Assembly (NCBI RefSeq): GCF_025766255.1
Contig: NW_026516811.1
Span: 1 to 64,000 of the forward strand
Reading direction: 5' to 3'
From: Zychaea mexicana
Lineage: Eukaryota > Mucoromycota > Mucoromycetes > Mucorales > Lichtheimiaceae
Length of the DNA stretch: 64,000 nt
A program made the position numbers and the translations under genes. Of this stretch, positions 43,427 to 53,134 are shown in pieces. A model generated the notes under the pieces. It did no database searches and was not told where the DNA came from. It was given only the letters and a program-made list of their open reading frames with translations. Position 1 is the first letter of the stretch, and the number at the start of each line of letters is the position of its first letter.

Positions 43427-44601
43427 TTAAAGCTTTTCAAAACTAATTTGGCCATTGATAAGGGCATCATACAGCTCTGACCATCTCTTATACGGTATGT
43501 CACTCGGGCACAAAGCAGTATCTGCCTTTTCGCCAAAATCAAAACCCGTGAATTCGCACCCCAATGTTTCATTTCTGTAGCGAATTATCCCACCGTTTGA
43601 CACCCTCTTGAAACTTTTCCACGGAAACTTTGTCAAATTTTTGTCGACTTCGTTGTCTACATACATTCATTTACAAGTATTAATACATTGATAACTGCAA
43701 TGCAGGCACTGCTTGTAACATACTACAGAGTTCAATCATGAGGTCCTTAACCGTGCTTTTCTTTTTGGTAGGCTTTCTGGTCAAACGAGGGCCTGGCGAA
43801 AACGAATAATATACATTAGTAGCTCCTTTTAACAATGCTATGATGTGTTAGCGATAGTTACCGCCTGTTGTTCCTATAGTGACAGATTGTTGTTAAGAAA
43901 AGTCAATAAATAAATAATCCTTTTTCTCAATAAGATGTTACTATTACAGTGTAGTATTAACCTTGACAATGTCGATGGAAGTTTAGACGCCATTCAATCT
44001 TATTCAATGCGTTCTGAGCTTCCTCTTAATAGTTGGTATTAGAACCTTGAATATGAGCATTTCTAAAAACATATTTACTACTTTACATACTAGATGAGAC
44101 TATAGGTGTAGTAAGCATCCAATCGGTCTCAAACTGGGGAGACATGAGCGTGCCGACATTCCATCCCATGGCCACGCTAGCACGGTGGTTAACCGATATG
44201 ATCTCGCGTCTGAAAGCTCTCCCAAGCTGCTGACGAACATCTAGATCCATAGGAGCCGGTTGCTCCATCATATGGTTCATGCGCTTGACCTTCTCTTCAA
44301 GCTTTTTCTGGTGCTCCTCGTTCATGCGAGCACAGATCGCAGCCAGTTGAGCAGTTGTCGTTGTCAACTCTCCATCGTTATACTGTCTGATAATATCTTC
44401 CCATTCTATATACTAGATAAGTAAAAATTCTCATTTTACCTATATACAAAATAGCAAACCTTCTCGCTCTTCGTCAGTGCTATTTTGAGAAAGGAAGTGA
44501 GTTAACGCGTTCCAAGTGGACCACTTTTTGGTTCCCTTAGGGCGGTAATATTTGTTGTTGGAAGCATTTGACTGCTCTGGTTGGGGTTCCTGGTTGCTCA
44601 T
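43427..44601 (-). CDS. KDZ-associated accessory gene, unknown function, starts inside the TIR
   Basis: Exon 1 from the ATG at 44601 reads MSNQEPQPEQSNASNN then KGTKKWSTWNALTHFLSQN, a trihelix-like Trp segment. After an intron of about 53 bp (44406-44458) the second exon gives EWEDIIRQYNDGELTTTTAQ and a coiled-coil-like stretch, HQKKLEEKVKRMNHMMEQ, to about 44093. Further exons seem to contain PGPRLTRKPTKKKSTVKDLM (about 43790) and FPWKSFKRVSNGGIIRYRN to a stop at 43427. I do not recognise it. By analogy with Harbinger partner genes it could be a DNA-binding helper. Exon borders downstream of 44093 are guesses. Confidence 0.55.
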
Positions 44602-44801
44602 TTTCGAAATGGAGGACGCAATGTAGTGAGAATTATTCTGAGAAAAAGAAGGGAGAAAGCTGGTGCTATGGTAGGCTGAGCATACTATAATTTCTACGGT
44701 GTGCACGGCGTGACACCACAGAGGCCACAGGGTATGTTCCGTAGAGCTTGTAGAGGCCCGTACGGCGTCCGAATATGGGCAAATAATTTGGGTCTGGGGT
44801 G
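44573..44801 (-). repeat. Right 229-bp terminal inverted repeat of the KDZ element
   Basis: It contains the presumed promoter, 5' leader and first ten codons of the accessory gene (ATG at 44599-44601, minus strand). Confidence 0.92.
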
Positions 44802-45717
44802 GTTTCTCCTTTGAAGATGCTGGTTGTTGGTTTGCCATAGAGACTTATTTGACATACACGTCCATAGTCCTGCACCGTGTTTCGAATACTCGCTTGGAGG
44901 ATATGCTCCTCAATAAATGGTAACTGACGAAGATTAACCTTAATTATGTCGGAGTCCACGGATATGGCTCTGGTGGCACGATAATTAATGTTGTGATACA
45001 TAACACCTTCTGAAATAGCCCAGTCAATGGACTCTTCGTGTTTGTAACGAACTTCAATAAGCATATCCCTGGGATTGCGAGAGCGAGGGATAGTGGAGGC
45101 ACCTAACACCAAACCAAGCTTTTTGATTTCTGCATAAGCAGCTGCTTTGGATGGAAGGTCGGTGGTGAAGTCAAAAATGACAGCATTGGCGTTAAGCACC
45201 CAAGCCAAGATAGCCGTAGCTTGGTGGGATCGTTGTTGTTTATTGAATCCTTCCTCGGTGAAGAGGGTGCGTCATTGGTTGCAAACCACGTTGGCCCATA
45301 TGGGTTTGGGGGAGCTACCTGGAGGACGTTGAGTAGCCATCACCATCTTCGAGGTTTGGGTATGGAGGAGCAGGAGTTGAAGTAGTTGTAGAACTGTTAG
45401 GGATCATTGAATTGGTCTCAGAGGCTACAAAAGTGATGAGTAGCGGAGAAACCCCTCTAGCTAGGAACTACACTCCACTTTCTATTTTCACTTGCCAAAT
45501 TCCACGAGTCACTGACCGTTGGGGATGCTCTAAGTAGAGTATATAGAAAAACGTAGTGTTTTTGCCTTATTGTATGAGTAAAAAATAGATTTACTCTGAC
45601 ACTGCTGATAATATTGTTGCTGTGGGTTTCGTTACTCCTTTTTTTCCCCTCTAGCTGGTTGTGTTCATATAGAAGAGTACCATATCGACTCCACTTTTAA
45701 GACAAATCGTGCTGGTA

Positions 45718-48700
45718 TGGTGCCCGCCACCTAGAAACGACAAGTGGACATTTCAAAATTTTTAATTTCCGCCTCTATAAACTTCTGTTTTTAGCTAGCG
45801 ATATTTATTCTTCGTCTGTGAGATCATCAATGTCGAAAACTCGCCGGCGGGATTTATATTATTTCACTGCTTTTTCTGCTTTTCGTCCAGTGAGTCCTTT
45901 CTCATATGCGTCAATATAACGCCATACTTTTCGCTCAAAGCGACGTATCATAGCTAAAGGAATGTTGTGTAATGTTTTTGGGAGAGGGATCTGAAGCTAT
46001 AATACATTCTTCCCTGGCAATTCTCTTTACAGCACCCCAGTATCTTTTAATAAAGTTGCATTCGCAATGAAACTTGGGGTACAGATCGAATATATGGCCA
46101 GCATTTTCAACAGTTTCTGCAAGAGCTGTCGCCTGTCTCCGAAAATCAGGATGGGACCTAAGAAGATGACGAGCGCAACAGCGGTTATCAGAGTACCAGG
46201 GCTGTTCTTATATGTCAACAATAGACCAGGAATCCATGCGCCACGCTCTTGCAAGATCTAAACCATTTTATGAATGATAGATACAGGACAAGATCTTGGT
46301 GCACAGGAAACATATATATCGGCATTAACTTCAAGCTAAAAAAAATATGATCACTTACTATTTTGATGCCTTTGAACTTCAGTTGTCCATTATCATCTTT
46401 GAGATACATGTTTTGCAGCTTTGGTACCCTCACATACCCGGAGAGCTCGGTATAAAACCATCCGGACTTAAATGGTTGCTAGGATCGGCACCCGCGTCTG
46501 TGGGATGCAGACTCATTCTATTAACGCATAACGCATCTGGTGCAAACGCGTTATGATTGCTACTCTGGTCGAAGCAGAAAACAGCTACTTACGATCGTTA
46601 AAAACTCAAAATCAAGTAATATATAATATTCTCCCTTCACGTGCACATACCAATGCAAACGTCTCCATGTAGTGCATTGAAGATCGGGATGGCTCGCTCG
46701 CGTAATTGCTTCACCATATTCATGCTAGTCCAGTAGCCGTCCCTATTCGCGCCAGGATAGAAGATTGCTTTGGATTCCTTGAATTGGAGATCACCAAATC
46801 TTTCATCATCTGGATCAATCTTCAACGATCCATGGCAGGAGCACATAAAATCAGAAATCATTATTGATTGACCTTGACTTTTAGGTGTCAAAACGGTTTC
46901 TTCCTCAGTGAACCATGCAGATTTGACACCGTCGTTCGAGTAGAAAATGCATTCGTCGTGTGTAACTAGCACATAACGGGTATCGCCATTACGTACAGTG
47001 TCCGGAACATACTCGATTGCCATACTCTCGCCGGTGTATGTGACCATATTTTGGCGTATGTCAGTATTCTCTTGGTCCATTCCTTTCTATATTTCACCAC
47101 ATCATCTCTTTCGTGACCATTCTAAAAAACCTATAAAAGAATTTGAGCTCAGCCTACAATATCTGCTCGATCTGTACATCCACTCAACTTATAAATTCGT
47201 TCAACCAATATATCCTTTCAATGCATATAGATAGTCAAATGGTAAAAAGCATTCATACGTACATTCTTCATATTTCTTCGGAATTTGTATCCCCGTAAGT
47301 GCAAAGCTCTTGCAACTGTTCGTACACCAATCGACACCAGCACACCGAGCTTTCGTGGGATGATATCTTCTTGCAATTTTTTTTTGATCAGCTCCACTTC
47401 TCTTTGCTGTGGGGGCTGCTCTTTGATCCACTTGTAAATTGCAAGCTTGATATCCTCATCGGCAAGCAGAAAAATTCGCTTGGAATGCTTGCCTTGGCGA
47501 TGAGCAGTTACTTTGCTAGTGAGAACATATGATTTGGTTCACGATCTCATTGCCTGACCCAAATACTGTATGGAACCACCACCTAATTGTTTCGCAATTC
47601 TTTCAGATTCGACGATTTTTAGTTTCTTTTGGCCTTGATGCTCGATTAGATATCCCAGGAATTGCAAGACACAATTGTACCGTAGGACATCGTATGGCTT
47701 CATTTGGCCTGATGGCGACTGCTGGTTTCAGCTGGTCTGCATCAGTTGTTGCAAAGCCGCATGTCTCTCCTTTATTAGCGACTGATCTTCGAGAACGATC
47801 AAGGCTTCATCTGCAGCTGACAATGACGATGGATCGGTGGTCGATGATGCAGCAAAGAACTCTATTATTTTTCGATGCTTTTTACCTGATGCAGCGAGCT
47901 CTCTTGCATTTCTACGACGGCGCTGTGTAGTCTTTTGCCATTTCCTGTATTTGGAAACGACTGCAGTAAGAAGATGACCCAGTCAACAAACAAACTAGAA
48001 GAAATAAGTCAATAACACCTCTATAGTCTGGAAGGTAGTCATCGACACCATCTCTCCACTCAAGACTCAAATTGGTGGCAGAATCTACTAAGGTTGTTGC
48101 AGAAACTCCAAGCAGCCGCCAGTTCTCTGCATCAGCAGCGCCTTGATTGGTACTTTCGGCAGTATCCTCCCACATTTCATCGTCGAAATCGAAAAGCTCA
48201 TTGTATTCACTTTTGTTCACATTATCCACAAGTGGTATCCAAGTAGGTTCATTAACGCTAGTAATGAGGGGTAGGTTGACATAATGTAAACAAACTACTC
48301 TCAAATGATTCTTAAAAACTGACAGTTCTCTTTGAATGCACAAGAAATTTACTTAAGTGTGTTCTTTGACTCTTGCATGCTTTTAAGGTGCTTCTGGCAC
48401 TTGTTGAGTCTCTCCATTGTATGGAATGTTTTGGAAGAAGAAGGAACAATAAAACTTTGTCATCCTACTTATAATTTACATGACACCATTACAGTCAATG
48501 TTGATCGGAAGGCTGAGGTATACATTGCACCGGCTTTTATCACTAATGTTACACTACCTTCCTAACATGGAGATCGCCGATTCAATGTCATACACTAGGG
48601 TATGGTGGGGTGTACATTCTGACAAAATTATCTGCTAAATTTTCGAATCTACCCCAACTTTGACGCTTTATTTCTCAATTTTTTTTGCCTGTTAATAAAT

Positions 48701-48841
48701 AGAAACGCTTCATAGAATTGCTCTTTGAGCCTCTCTCTATCGTTCTATGAAGCCAAAAAAGTGGGCTGTATAAGTAAACAAAGTTGTATTAAAACATCAA
48801 AAATTGGTCCAAAAATTTATGTTTCTAGGTGGCAGGTACCA
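45718..48841. mobile_element. Tc1/mariner-like element (3.1 kb) in MULE-2, TA duplication
   Basis: The ends are inverted repeats with consensus TGGTRCCYGCCACCTAGAAA. TA flanks both sides (45716-45717 and 48842-48843). Removing the element and one TA restores the MULE-2 sequence NRAGM-E. The single minus-strand gene encodes a DDE transposase of a fungal Tc1/mariner-like type. Confidence 0.9.
45805..48250 (-). pseudogene. Tc1/mariner-like DDE transposase, last catalytic Glu replaced by Lys
   Basis: The N-terminal part (about 48250-48010) is acidic: YNELFDFDDEMWED. DNA-binding helices follow, with GSIQYLGQAMRS (about 47560) and PRKLGVLVSIGVRTVARALH (about 47300). The nuclease has YVLVTHDECIFYSNDG (first Asp, about 46950), LTPKSQGQSIMISDFM, AIFYPGANRDGYWTS, then VFCFDQSSNHNAFAPDAL (second Asp, about 46580). 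The last motif is YPKFHCECNFIKRYWG (about 46060), with Lys where Glu is expected. The stop is at 45805-45807. Stops and frameshifts occur, for example a TGA at the end of SSPGM near 46435 and a TAA in VKxYKSRRR near 45860. Confidence 0.82.
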
Positions 48842-49001
48842 TATGGAGCTACAGTGGACCCCCTTTAATGTCAACCCTCAAGTACAGCTGAAAGTGTTGA
48901 CGCTAACGGGGGTTGACGTTAAAGGGGGTGGACTATTTAGGAACAAAGTTTAACCGTATAATAAAAGTTTTGAACCAGCGCACCCCGACACACTGTAGTA
49001 C

Positions 49002-49018
49002 CGTACTGTATATAAAGA
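49002..49018 (+). promoter_or_regulatory. TATA-like box upstream of the pogo transposase
   Basis: TGTATATAAAGAATAAC lies about 35-45 bp before the ATG at 49050, a plausible core promoter within the left subterminal region. It was judged by sequence only. Confidence 0.45.
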
Positions 49019-49049
49019 ATAACTTCTGGAAGATTGAAATGTTGTCAAA

Positions 49050-50812
49050 ATGTCTAGCTCTACTTCAACTACCACACTACGTGAGTACGTCTCCTTCACT
49101 AACGAGCAACGCGATCTGATTGTCGCTTACAAGAGCTCGAAGAAGGGCATTACACTGCAGATGGCGGCAGAGTATGCCAAAAAGGAGTTTCGCTTGAGTA
49201 AGGTCCCTAGCAAGAGCACTATCTCCAAAATTATCAAGCGAAAATCCACCGAAGCTCCTGGTGACGAAAGGGACGCCAAAAGGATGCGCAATAGAAAAGG
49301 ACAATATCCTGTAAGTATGAGTATATAGTATATATATAGCAGTAGTAATATATGTTTGATTGAACTGTACTGATAGCTATTGTTTCTCTTCGTCCATCTG
49401 AAATGATGTTCCATATATAGCAAGTTGAAGAAGCGGTGTTGCTTTGGATTAACTGTGCACAAAAAAATAAAATCCAGATAACCTGGGACCTGATTCAAAC
49501 GAAGGCCCGGAACTTTGCAGAATTGATTGGAATTCAAGCATTCAAGGCATCAAATGGCTGGGCGGACCGATTCTCAAGGAGATATGGGCTAAGTGCACAT
49601 AGCATCCATGGAGAAGCGCAATCAGCAGACCTTGATGCCCTTGAAGCACAGAGGGATACTATCCGTGCCAAGCTTGAACGATACGAGAAACAAGATATCT
49701 ATAATCTTGATGAAACCAGCTTGTTTTATCGCTTGGAGCCGAAGACAACAATTGGGACTCAAGGGTTCAGCGGCAGAAAACAAGACAAGACAAGACTCTC
49801 AGTCGCGCTTCTTTGCAATGCAGATGGTAGTGATAAATGGGTTGATCCCATTATCATTGGTCATGCTGTATGTCCAGACTCGTTCAAGGTTGATAAAAAA
49901 CGCAAGGATGCTGCCTTTCATGGCTTCAAGCAATACTTCGTCAATCAGAAGGCTTGGATGACTAGAAAGTGTTTCCGAGAGATTCTGAGAAAATTCGATC
50001 GAGCCATGGGTGCCAGGAAGAGAAAAGTGATCTTGCTACTAGACAACTTTTCTGGACATTATGTCGATTATGAACCTGTCAACGTTGAGCTTTTGTTCTT
50101 GCCTCCCAACACGACATCCGTGATCCAACCTCTCGATGGGGGGATTATTCGGTCGTTTAAGGCACAGTACAAACGACGACAGCTGGAAAAGGCGTATCGT
50201 TCCATTGGAATGATCCAAAACGGGAATGGTCAAGTCGTGGGCCCCGCTGAAAAAGTTTTCATTGTCAATCAACTACAAGCGATGAGGTGGATTCAAGCGG
50301 CATGGACGGCAGTAACCGCCGAAACAATCCAAAACTGTTTCCAAGCTACGATCTTCAAGTATTTAGGAGAAGGAGATAGTCTTGCTGCTACTGAAGTTGC
50401 CCAAGCAGAGGAGACAGACAGATGGGAGTTGGAGGCTCAAGTTCAACAGCTTACCTCTACCGGAGCTGTCAACCGTGATCAATGTCCTGATGTCAACCTT
50501 GATCCTGAGTATGAGCGCGACGTATACCTTGTATCACTAACAGAACAAGAAATCGTTGAGGAGGTGACAGCTGTTGCTGAAACAAGTGTAGAAGAGGTTG
50601 TTGTTGAAGAGGAGGAAGAAAAGGAATTGACGGCTAAAGAGAAATCTGAATGTATCAATACTTTTCTTGATATTTTGGATAGGGAGGAAGAACTCCATGA
50701 CGCAGTAGTACATGCCATACCTCAAATCCAATTAATTCGAAATAGATATCAAAAGGCAATGTATGCTACGCAATCATCTCTGACAAAATATTTTCAACCA
50801 ACGACAGAATAA
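49050..50812 (+). CDS. pogo-type transposase (CENP-B-like HTH plus DDE), apparently intact, 550 aa
   Basis: Exon 1 is 49050-49310, the intron 49311-49420 (GTAAGT to ATAG, phase 0), and exon 2 49421-50812. The N-terminal helix-turn-helix (psq type) is YKSSKKGITLQMAAEYAKKE. The CENP-B/Tc5 type domain follows with EEAVLLWINCAQKNKIQIT and ASNGWADRFSRRYGLS. The DDE nuclease has DIYNLDETSLFYRL, VILLLDNFSGHYVDY and VIQPLDGGIIRSFKAQYKRR, with all three Asp present and about 30 residues between the last two, as in Tigger/Fot1 families. The C-terminus is acidic and ends LTKYFQPTTE. A TATATAAAG lies near 49009. No stop or frameshift is seen. In fungi such proteins move the element by TA-targeted cut and paste. 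Confidence 0.93.
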
Positions 50813-52765
50813 ATTTTTTTGATTGGATATGTTTGACCTCAATAAGAAGTCAACCCTGGCTAAGGTGTTGACATTGACCTTATGTAGAAGTTGAAATTTA
50901 TCTCTGTTAAAATTTGAGGTTCTCAGAAAAAGGTTGACCGTATCGGGGGTTGACATTAAAGGGGTTGACATTAAAGGGGGTCCACTGTATATGGTGTCAT
51001 TGCCAATGTGAATGGTGCTGGATTCTTTGTGGCACAAGCAATGCAGACGCCACAATCGATCATCCAAAATCACAACCCTTGGAGTGGTTTTTGGGAGAGC
51101 TCAAAGAAAGGGGACTAGAACCAGAGTTTATGTTTAGTGATGGTGATGCTGCGCAACTTAGTGCGATCCAGGCGACATGGGATAGTCGTCGTTGTCCACG
51201 TCAATGTCTTTGGCATATAGAGTATTCTATGGAAAGGAAGCTCTCTTCTGGGATAAATTCCACCTCCACTTACTATAACGTCTAAGAAGCAATGGTTCAA
51301 TTCCCGTTTGTCTCGCCTTAATTCACGCCATCCACCGCCACTGATTTGAATCGCATTGTGTGTGATAAACCAAGAAGAGAGGAAATACTGGGGATGGTCG
51401 GCAGGCACTACAGCCGTCATCCAATGATCGCTGAAGGTATTCATGCACGTGGTACAGAAATATTAGGTAGATGTAACATTCATTTATATACTTATACATT
51501 TGTTTCTATCGTTCTTTTGCTTAGTGTTATATATGATAGGAGCTGCATTTGCTAACTCCAACGATATATGGCAACAATGCGCCCAGGAGATGTACGACTA
51601 CTGTATTATGCATAATCTGCATCATGCATGGGCTTACATGTTTCGCCGATATTACCAGCTTAACAAGTGGATAACATGGGCAGCTAGCTCTGTCCCTAAT
51701 CGCACCCCACTGTGAAGAACAACCATGCTTGTCGAAGCACACTGGAAAGTGCTCAAACGCAATCATATGTATACGTACAACTGTGCTAGATTAGATCTCT
51801 TGGTATTCGTCATTATACATAGCTATATACCAAAGCTAATTGACCGTTTTAATACCGAGATCGTGCTTCGCCAAAACCTGACACGCTGGGAGAAAGCGGC
51901 ATTTCTTCGTGCAACTATATAACCCCAACCTAGTTCAAGGCACATGGTACACATCGATGCAACGCTGGACGTGCGGTTGTCCGTCGTTTGTAAAAAGTAC
52001 ATCATACTTGGTATGTAAACACATTGTGCGTGCTTTTCATAATCGGCAAATTGCCCAACGCAAAAAATACGTTGCCAGAACATGTAGACCTCCTTTCATC
52101 AGAATACTACCGGTAAACATCAAATACATAGATTGTAGATAGTCTTTAGGAGCGCAAATCTTGGTCAGGGTAAGCTTATTATTTTCTTATTTCTTTCTTT
52201 ACTATTATTTAAATAGCCTCAAGAAAACCCCTTCCATGGCATGCTACTCCCTCGTCATTCTTCCCTCGACCTAAGCACTACCACCGCCACTCCCACTTCT
52301 TTGCTCGAACCAATGACTTCAACAATACCTACACCTGCTGGTACGATTACTGATCCGTTTTTTATTTGACGACGATGATGATGATGATGAAGAGCAGCAA
52401 GCAGCCGGTAATTATACTCCCTCACCACCACCACCATCTATCTCACCACCCCGCCATGTCATCGTTGATAAAGAAGCAGCGCAAATCCGTATGGAAAACC
52501 GCATGCGTTTGCTTCGACGACTCAACCGTGAGGATGAGGCAGTCATCCGCGAACTACGCGCACAAATCCGTCTACGGGAAGAGAATCTACTGTAGTTAGA
52601 CGAAGAATACAGGGAAGGTCTTCGGCCACTTCAGTTGGGGCGCTAAATGAAGCTCAACAACATGATATTGATCGATATCTAGACAATACTTTGACAGAAC
52701 GCACTCAACGCGTACAACACAGCAACCACCGTGGTCCAGCAAATGAAGATGTGCGACATGTTTAG

Positions 52766-52949
52766 CTTTCTTTCCTGTTTTCCTTTCTCTCTCTCATACA
52801 CATACTTCTTCTTTCTTCTCTTTATCTGTTCCTTCTTTTTTCTTTTGATCAATTCTGTTTTAAGTTATATTGTTCTACTTATATACACATGTCTCTTGGA
52901 ATTGCTTTTATTTTTCGCGTCGGTTGTCGCATAGTATATTAGATTGAGC
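52766..52949. other. CT-rich 3' flank of MULE-2
   Basis: A pyrimidine-rich trailer follows the MULE-2 stop up to the DIRS left end. No right MULE-2 terminal repeat could be matched to the left side. Confidence 0.45.
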
Positions 52950-53105
52950 GATTGTATTGCGTTTTCTCTACCACAGTCCCCGTTGATGGTCGCTCGTCTC
53001 CTGATGTGGTAGGCTTCCTCTTAGCCGCGCCTGATTGGCTTGTTTATTCTCAGATAATAAATAAATTTAAAAAAAAATTTCGTTGACACTATTCCTTAGC
53101 CTTCC
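52950..53105 (+). repeat. Left inverted terminal repeat of the DIRS element
   Basis: It starts GATTGTATTGCGTTTTCTC. Its inner part (from CTGATGTGGTAGGC) is inverted at the right end; its outer 60 bp are complementary to the internal region at 57737-57789. Confidence 0.88.
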
Positions 53106-53134
53106 TTCAAGCCGCGCATTCGTGGTATACTAGT

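Larger units (their letters stand above)
38835..44801. mobile_element. KDZ-superfamily DNA transposon (6.0 kb) with 229-bp TIRs
   Basis: The terminal repeats at 38835-39063 and 44573-44801 are near-identical inverted copies starting CACCCCAGACCCAAATTATT. The flanks are GTTTCTGT (38827-38834) and GTTTCTCC (44802-44809), an 8-bp duplication with two differences, which fits KDZ (Kyakuja/Dileera/Zisupton) elements. Two minus-strand genes fill the interior: an accessory gene whose start codon lies within the right repeat, and the transposase. The element interrupts LINE ORF1. Confidence 0.88.
38431..45340 (-). pseudogene. LINE ORF1, cut in two by the KDZ transposon
   Basis: The N-terminal piece runs from an ATG at 45340 (MATQRPPGSSPKPIWANVV) to 44802. 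A TGA at 45272-45274 interrupts it. It contains an RNA-binding-like fold: IIKVNLRQLPFIEEHILQA and YGRVCQISLYGK. The C-terminal piece runs from 38834 to the stop at 38431-38433, with NKLRRSFWTPFDIPPATPP and a Pro/Ser/Gln-rich end. The flanking bases GTTTCT are shared at both junctions, consistent with an 8-bp duplication diverged at two positions. ORF1 of such LINEs packages the RNA. Confidence 0.8.
34540..45430 (-). mobile_element. APE-type LINE retrotransposon, split by a KDZ transposon
   Basis: On the minus strand the LINE runs from a 5' end near 45430 through ORF1, interrupted at 44801/38835, to ORF2 and a 3' end near 34540. Without the KDZ it is about 4.9 kb. It lies inside Harbinger 2, between the accessory gene and the right terminal repeat. 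ORF2 has an apurinic endonuclease, an RT and a C-terminal CCHC finger. No poly-A tail is evident. Boundaries at both ends are approximate because flanking target duplications could not be recognised. Confidence 0.82.
31639..45530. mobile_element. Harbinger transposon 2, expanded to 13.9 kb by a nested LINE and KDZ
   Basis: The left end starts GAGCATCCCAGCGGT (31639). The right end, in complement, starts GAGCATCCCCAACGGT (45530). The flanks are TTA on the left and TAA on the right, both fitting the TWA duplication of Harbingers with one difference. Without the LINE the element would be about 3 kb, like Harbinger 1. It lies inside an intron of MULE-2. It carries a plus-strand transposase, a minus-strand accessory gene and an inserted kinase gene tail. 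Confidence 0.82.
48852..50987. mobile_element. pogo/Tigger-type element (2.1 kb), intact, TA duplication
   Basis: Both ends begin CAGTGGACCCCCTTTAATG, with TA on each side (48850-48851 and 50988-50989). Removing it restores MULE-2 as MELYGVI. The right end carries a second tandem copy of the GTTGACATTAAAGGGG block, and the left has related blocks at 48894-48930, so subterminal repeats exist on both sides. The gene is uninterrupted, so this may be the youngest insertion in the nest. Confidence 0.95.
30622..52765 (+). pseudogene. MULE-2 transposase gene, split by three transposon insertions
   Basis: The gene pieces are 30622-31095, 31198-31582, about 45655-45717, 48844-48851 and 50988-52765. 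The start encodes a zinc-binding segment (CTGCRKTKPFALF then RTCIVCRDRQ). The intron at 31096-31197 is exact. The second intron (donor 31583, acceptor 45654) contains the Harbinger 2 complex. The first catalytic Asp lies in EYHIDSTFKTNRAGM, just left of the Tc1-like insertion. Eight bases, TGGAGCTA, lie between the two mariner-type insertions. Past the pogo the frame resumes YGVIANVNGAGFF, FMFSDGDAAQLSAI (second Asp), CLWHIEYSM, TMLVEAHWKVLKR (Glu) and the SWIM motif WTCGCPSF with VCKHIV. A Glu/Arg-rich tail ends at 52765. Several frameshifts and stops are also present. Confidence 0.85.
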
